Assembly (NCBI GenBank): GCA_014729735.1 | Contig: WJJN01000147.1 | Span: 1-9,778, forward strand | Direction: 5' to 3' | DNA: 9,778 nucleotides | From: Candidatus Zhuqueibacterota bacterium | GTDB lineage: Bacteria; Zhuqueibacterota; Zhuqueibacteria; Thermofontimicrobiales; Thiofontviventaceae | Shown here: positions 6,448-9,778 of the stretch, one piece after another | Layout: every line of letters starts with the position of its first letter | Position numbering within the stretch: the stretch's first letter is position 1 | Notes under the pieces: generated by a model | The model's database searches: none | What the model was told of the DNA's origin: nothing | What the model saw: the letters and a program-made list of their open reading frames with translations, nothing else | Program-made: the position numbers and the translations under genes

Positions 6448-6636
6448 ATGCTAATTACCGAATCGAAACATAATCAAATCAAACAATTTTGCATGCAAAA
6501 TGATATCGAATTTATGATTTTATTCGGTTCGCATGTTCAGGACAATGTACGTCCATCCAGCGATTCGGAAGTGAATGACTATGCATACACTCACACTATG
6601 TTATATTTTGAATGCAACACTTTTATTGCTCCATGA
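6448..6636 (+). pseudogene. Truncated MNT-type nucleotidyltransferase remnant
   Basis: The first 40 or so codons match the start of a minimal nucleotidyltransferase (MNT/KNTase superfamily): a leading helix (HNQIKQFCMQND), then IEFMILFGSHVQDN with the Gly-Ser of the active-site loop, then SSDSEV where the first metal-binding Asp pair of the DxD motif is expected. After that the sequence (NDYAYTHT onward) loses family character and stops, so the rest of the domain is missing. Such proteins usually pair with a HEPN partner in toxin-antitoxin modules; none is present. No ribosome binding site is visible before the ATG. The gene's 3' half appears to have been replaced by the overlapping membrane-protein gene in another frame, suggesting a deletion or insertion junction near 6565-6575. 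Confidence 0.6.
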
Positions 6637-6955
6637 AATCGAATCCGCTTATGAAAAAAAGTGGGAAATTTTAAAGCTGCCCGGCAAAATCACAGGATTT
6701 CTGCTGATGCATATTCCAATCATTCTGCTATTCTTTTATGGTGCTATCGAAATCGAAAACGTCTCAACCGCCGGGATGATAATCGGCACTGTATTCGGTG
6801 TTGCCGGGATTCTACCATTCCTGGTTCATAAATTTTTTATCAGAAAACCGGAGCTTTTTAATTTACCGATATCCAATGTTATCATCTATTTAAATATCGT
6901 TACCGGCGCCTTGTTGAGCTATTTTTCAATTCAACAATTGTTTCATTTAGCATAA
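6575..6955 (+). CDS. Small four-helix membrane protein
   Basis: This 126-aa integral membrane protein has four predicted helices: about 7-20 (LCYILNATLLLLHE), 40-58 (ITGFLLMHIPIILLFFYGA), 67-86 (MIIGTVFGVAGILPFL) and 100-121 (VIIYLNIVTGALLSYFSI). A conserved-looking HEIESAYEKKWEILKLPGK segment lies at the end of helix 1, with His and Glu at the membrane edge. I have the impression of a family of small uncharacterised membrane proteins with an HE-x-x-A-x3-E/K-W motif, but cannot name it with certainty. The start may be 6575 or the in-frame ATG at 6581; a GGAAG at about 6565-6569 is better spaced for 6581. The start lies inside the nucleotidyltransferase remnant. The composition resembles other core genes and the frame is intact, so it is probably functional; its role is unknown. 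Confidence 0.72.
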   Translation: MTMHTLTLCYILNATLLLLHEIESAYEKKWEILKLPGKITGFLLMHIPIILLFFYGAIEIENVSTAGMIIGTVFGVAGILPFLVHKFFIRKPELFNLPISNVIIYLNIVTGALLSYFSIQQLFHLA

Positions 6956-7348
6956 TGAGACATGTATTGTTACAATTGAACCAATCCATCACGATATAAA
7001 TAAATAATTTTTAATAACTAATACAATATTCGTTCAACATCAAAATCTTGCGTTTCTTTTTATATTTTCGGTTCATAATGCTAAAACATCTTCCTCACTT
7101 CTCATAAATTCTATAATAACATTCGTTGGCATCTCCATTCTTTACTAAAAATGAATTGGCACAGTTATTGGTTTTGTTCTTGATTCAAATTGGTCTATGC
7201 TGTAAAAGTATTAGAGTAAACAACAAACTGCTTTCCGCACGTGCTCACAAACGCCGGGCTTTACCTTATTACTTTCCTCCCTGTTTTTAGTGAATGACCA
7301 ATCCACAATCCGCAAAGATGTATCAAAAAAATAAAAAGGAGCACCCTC
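6956..7348. other. AT-rich intergenic stretch, no gene seen
   Basis: This is about 390 bases without a supported ORF on either strand. It must contain the promoter of the metalloprotease, but no clear -35/-10 pair stands out; TTGATT near 7179 with TAAAAG 17 bp later is a poor candidate. An 8-bp palindrome GCACGTGC lies at 7237-7244. No terminator with a T-tract is visible after the small membrane protein. Confidence 0.45.
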
Positions 7349-9778
7349 ATGAAAAAAATATTTTTATTAATCATCCTGTTTCTGGCAACGAATGTTTTTC
7401 CGGAAGCAGGAGATGGATATAAAATTCGTTTGAAATCACGGATTTTTACGCCGCAGGAAAATGCCGCGACGTTATCGACAAATAACTACAAAGGACACCG
7501 GATCGTTCAATTCAAAGAAAAATTGACAACCGCCGTGGTCGATCAATTGCAGGAGCAGGGAATCCGGGTCGTGGGATATGTGCCTGAAAATGCCCTCGCC
7601 CTTTCGATACCGGAAAATGCCGATTTAAGTGCGATTAAAAATATCCACTGGATCGGAAAGCTCGAAGTCGAAGACAAAATCAGCTCCCGCATTTCAAAAA
7701 TCAGTGCGCCGCAATACGCGCTGGTGGATGTATTCGAAGATGTGGATCGCAGCGCAATGGAGCGCCGAATCCGGGATCGCGGCACGGAGTTAATTAATAA
7801 CCGCTATCTTGCAAATTATACTTTTCTGGTAAAGGGTAACGAGCGGCAATTGAGAACGCTGGCGCAGGATGATGCCGTCAACTACATTTACCCGGCATCG
7901 AAGCAGATCATCGATGGGAAAGCCGTTTACCAGTGTCCGGGAGCCAGCACCACTTTCGGCAGAATCCTGAACTTCGTGACAAACGGCGTAGGCTGGGATG
8001 GCGAAGGACAGGGCGCTGCCACTGTCCGTTATAATTTCGAAAATAGCACCCCCGATGTCGCCGGCGAAAATGCAGAAGTCGTTGCGGCACTGGAAACCTG
8101 GAGCTATTATGCGCGAATCGACTGGGTGCAATTGCAGGTCTCTGATCAGCCGATTGCGATCGATATCAGCTGGCGCTCGGGCAATCACGGCGATGGCAAT
8201 CAAAATGCCTTCGATGGCGCTGGCAATGTTTTGGCGCACTGTTTCTTCCCAAGTGACATTAATAGTGAGCCGATCGCAGGAGATCTGCATTTTGACGAAG
8301 CCGAAACCTGGGTCATTGGTCCTGACGATCCTGTGAACGGGAGTTTTGACCTCTACTCCATTGCGCTGCACGAAGCAGGACATGGCTTGGGTCTTAACCA
8401 TTCGGACGATCCCACCGCAGTAATGTTCGCATCCTACGGCGGTCCGCCGTTTGGTGATCTGCGGGATGACGATATCGACGGCATTCGCTCGCTTTATCTG
8501 CCCTTTTTTACACCCCGTTCTCCGGCGCCGATTTTCGACCCGCCGGCAGGAACCTACGAATCGCCGCTGGAAGTCCGCCTGCAATACGGACCCGGCACAA
8601 GCATGGAAAATACCCAGCTCCGCTATACTCTCGACGGCAGCGAGCCGACTCCCTATTCTTTTCAAATCATCCCGGAGCTCGGGGATTATATTTTTCAGCG
8701 ATTTTCCAACACCATCCGGGCACGGGCGTTTACGCGCGGAAGTCCGCCCAGCGAAGTCGTTTCTGCAACCTATACGCTTATTCAACCAACTCCGCAGGCA
8801 GAAACGCCGGTCATCACCCCAAATGGCGGAACGTACGTAAATTCAGTCACAGTGAACATCGATGCCGAAACGCCGTTTTCCGTCATCCGGGTGACTACCG
8901 ACGGCACCGAGCCAACGCCGCAGTCGTTTTCGTATGGAGGTCCCTTCCCTGTGAATGAGACTTCTACTGTCAAAGCAAAAGCCTTTGTCAGTGGAATGAC
9001 GCCAAGTGAAACGGCGGCAGAAAATTTTAACATAATTGATCAGGTGGCGACGCCCAATTTTTACCCACAAAATGGCGGCGTGTTTGCGCAGCCGCTAAAC
9101 GTGGTTATCGACTGCGAGACCATCGACGCTACGATCCGCTACACAGAGGATGGCAGTGAGCCAAATGAAAATTCGCAGATCTATACCAATCCGGTTTTCG
9201 TCGGTGAGACCAAAACGATTTCTGCCAAAGCCTTTCTCGCTGATGCCATTCCCAGTGGGGTACGCTCGGCAACGTTTATCATCGCTTCGCAAACGAGTGC
9301 GCCGGTCATCGACCCGAACGGCGGAACATTTGTGAACAGCGTGGACGTGACGATGTCATCGACGCTGCCCGGGGCGACCATCCGCTACACTACCAACGGC
9401 AGCGATCCGACCTCGTTCTCGACCGAGTACACTGCACCATTCACACTGGGCGTCGGAGCGCATACAGTAAAGGCGCAGGCGTTTCTGCAAGGCGCCGATC
9501 CGGGACCGATTGCCGAGGCGCTTTTCAATGTCTTCACCGCGTCTATAAATCAGGTGGAAACGCCGACGATGAACCCGTTCAGCGGGCAGCAGTTCGTCAC
9601 CAATTTTCCGGTGACAATGGATTGCCGCACCGAAGAAGCTGTAATCCGCTACACCGTGGGCTTCGATCAACTGCCGCCCGATCCCACGGAGACCGGCGCC
9701 GGTTCGATTACGTACAACGGTCCGTTTCAATTCGGCGCGCCGGGATTCACATACTTTTTCAAAGTGCAGGCGTATAAA
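7349..9778 (+). CDS. Secreted matrixin-type zinc metalloprotease with CHB_HEX_C-like repeats (partial)
   Basis: This frame is open for 810 codons to the right edge; the C-terminus is missing. An AAAAGGAG site (7334-7341) sets the ATG. Residues 1 to about 20 form a signal peptide (KKIFLLIILFLATNVFP). Residues about 45-185 resemble subtilase-like propeptides or inhibitor domains (HRIVQFKEKL, VVGYVPENALALSIP). The catalytic domain (about 200-388) is a matrixin (MEROPS M10) fold. It has the structural-zinc pattern H280-x-D282, LAH297 and H314FD with a following ETW. The catalytic zinc motif is HEAGHGLGLNH (H341, E342, H345, H351) and the Met-turn methionine is M359. From residue 392 at least five repeats of about 82-93 residues follow, with IRYT, DGSEPT and TVKAKAF cores. 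These resemble chitobiase/hexosaminidase C-terminal domains and probably act as spacers or carbohydrate binders. The product is an extracellular peptidase; a sorting domain past the window is likely but unseen. Confidence 0.9.
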   Translation, partial: MKKIFLLIILFLATNVFPEAGDGYKIRLKSRIFTPQENAATLSTNNYKGHRIVQFKEKLTTAVVDQLQEQGIRVVGYVPENALALSIPENADLSAIKNIHWIGKLEVEDKISSRISKISAPQYALVDVFEDVDRSAMERRIRDRGTELINNRYLANYTFLVKGNERQLRTLAQDDAVNYIYPASKQIIDGKAVYQCPGASTTFGRILNFVTNGVGWDGEGQGAATVRYNFENSTPDVAGENAEVVAALETWSYYARIDWVQLQVSDQPIAIDISWRSGNHGDGNQNAFDGAGNVLAHCFFPSDINSEPIAGDLHFDEAETWVIGPDDPVNGSFDLYSIALHEAGHGLGLNHSDDPTAVMFASYGGPPFGDLRDDDIDGIRSLYLPFFTPRSPAPIFDPPAGTYESPLEVRLQYGPGTSMENTQLRYTLDGSEPTPYSFQIIPELGDYIFQRFSNTIRARAFTRGSPPSEVVSATYTLIQPTPQAETPVITPNGGTYVNSVTVNIDAETPFSVIRVTTDGTEPTPQSFSYGGPFPVNETSTVKAKAFVSGMTPSETAAENFNIIDQVATPNFYPQNGGVFAQPLNVVIDCETIDATIRYTEDGSEPNENSQIYTNPVFVGETKTISAKAFLADAIPSGVRSATFIIASQTSAPVIDPNGGTFVNSVDVTMSSTLPGATIRYTTNGSDPTSFSTEYTAPFTLGVGAHTVKAQAFLQGADPGPIAEALFNVFTASINQVETPTMNPFSGQQFVTNFPVTMDCRTEEAVIRYTVGFDQLPPDPTETGAGSITYNGPFQFGAPGFTYFFKVQAYK
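8522..9778 (+). repeat. Five tandem CHB_HEX_C-like domain repeats
   Basis: Units start near protein residues 392, 485, 565, 648 and 735, each opening with a P-x-I/F-x-P segment and G-G/T-T-Y/F. Key motifs are YTLDGSEPT (unit 1), TTDGTEPT (unit 2), YTEDGSEP (unit 3) and YTTNGSDPT (unit 4). Unit 5 is diverged, with an insertion around LPPDPTETG, and is cut by the window edge. Units 2 and 4 are also similar at DNA level: GCCGGTCATC opens both, at 8806 and 9301, exactly 495 bp apart. Confidence 0.8.

Noticed and set aside
7237..7244. GCACGTGC palindrome as operator
   Set aside because: Only 8 bp, no second copy and about 105 nt from the start codon; expected by chance.
7790..8785. Long 331-codon open frame on the minus strand
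   Set aside because: It lies wholly antisense to the matrixin catalytic and repeat region, whose + strand frame carries clear family motifs. The minus-strand translation shows no recognisable domain, so it is a codon-bias shadow.
8451..8840. 129-codon + strand frame inside the protease gene
   Set aside because: Out of frame with the domain repeats, Arg/Ser-rich and without a ribosome binding site; a shadow ORF.
8522..9778. Tandem repeats as a CRISPR array or mobile repeat
   Set aside because: The repeats are in-frame protein domains of about 82-93 codons within one ORF, with no short identical repeat-spacer structure.

Overview
The window looks like chromosomal DNA from a bacterium of the FCB superphylum (Bacteroidota, Calditrichota or KSB1-like lineages). 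The main evidence is the C-terminal module of the 5'-nucleotidase, which opens with NYPNPFNP and has the LGQE, SWDGRD and SSGIY motifs of the FlgD-like / type IX-type sorting domains common in those phyla. Strong purine-rich ribosome binding sites and well-formed intrinsic terminators are also present. Base composition is uneven: the conserved genes are moderate in GC, while about 2907-4400 and 6956-7348 are visibly AT-rich. The lineage is an inference; there is no rRNA marker in the window.

Layout, all genes on the + strand. (1) 1-77 is a hairpin-containing intergenic repeat. (2) 186-905 is a membrane-anchored polysaccharide deacetylase (NodB fold). (3) 928-1077 is a promoter, a short structured leader and a strong intrinsic terminator that ends only 26 nt before the next start codon. 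(4) 1104-2855 is a complete DEAD-box RNA helicase with a DbpA-type RNA-binding domain, followed by its own terminator. (5) 2907-4143 is an AT-rich cassette. It holds a 54-codon membrane-protein ORF with an in-frame TAG at codon 5, whose stop overlaps (ATGA) the start of a 183-aa protein of unknown function; a 12-bp-stem terminator closes it. (6) 4398-6297 is a secreted 5'-nucleotidase / metallophosphatase with a sorting domain, split by a one-base frameshift near 4818. (7) Two hairpins (6316-6355 and 6379-6409) lead into a truncated nucleotidyltransferase remnant overlapped by a gene for a small four-helix membrane protein (6575-6955). (8) 7349 to the right edge is a large secreted matrixin-type zinc metalloprotease followed by at least five chitobiase/hexosaminidase C-terminal-type (CHB_HEX_C-like) repeats; it runs off the window.

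The genes do not form one pathway. Terminators after most units indicate independent transcription. Three of the coding units act at or outside the cell envelope (deacetylase, nucleotidase, metalloprotease), consistent with a bacterium that processes external polymers and scavenges nutrients. Three loci look broken or recoded: the nucleotidase frameshift, the amber codon in the small membrane ORF, and the nucleotidyltransferase stub. The best candidates for something undescribed are the structured leader/terminator ahead of the RNA helicase and the amber-interrupted, translationally coupled two-gene AT-rich cassette. I do not see convincing evidence for a complete new defence or mobile system.
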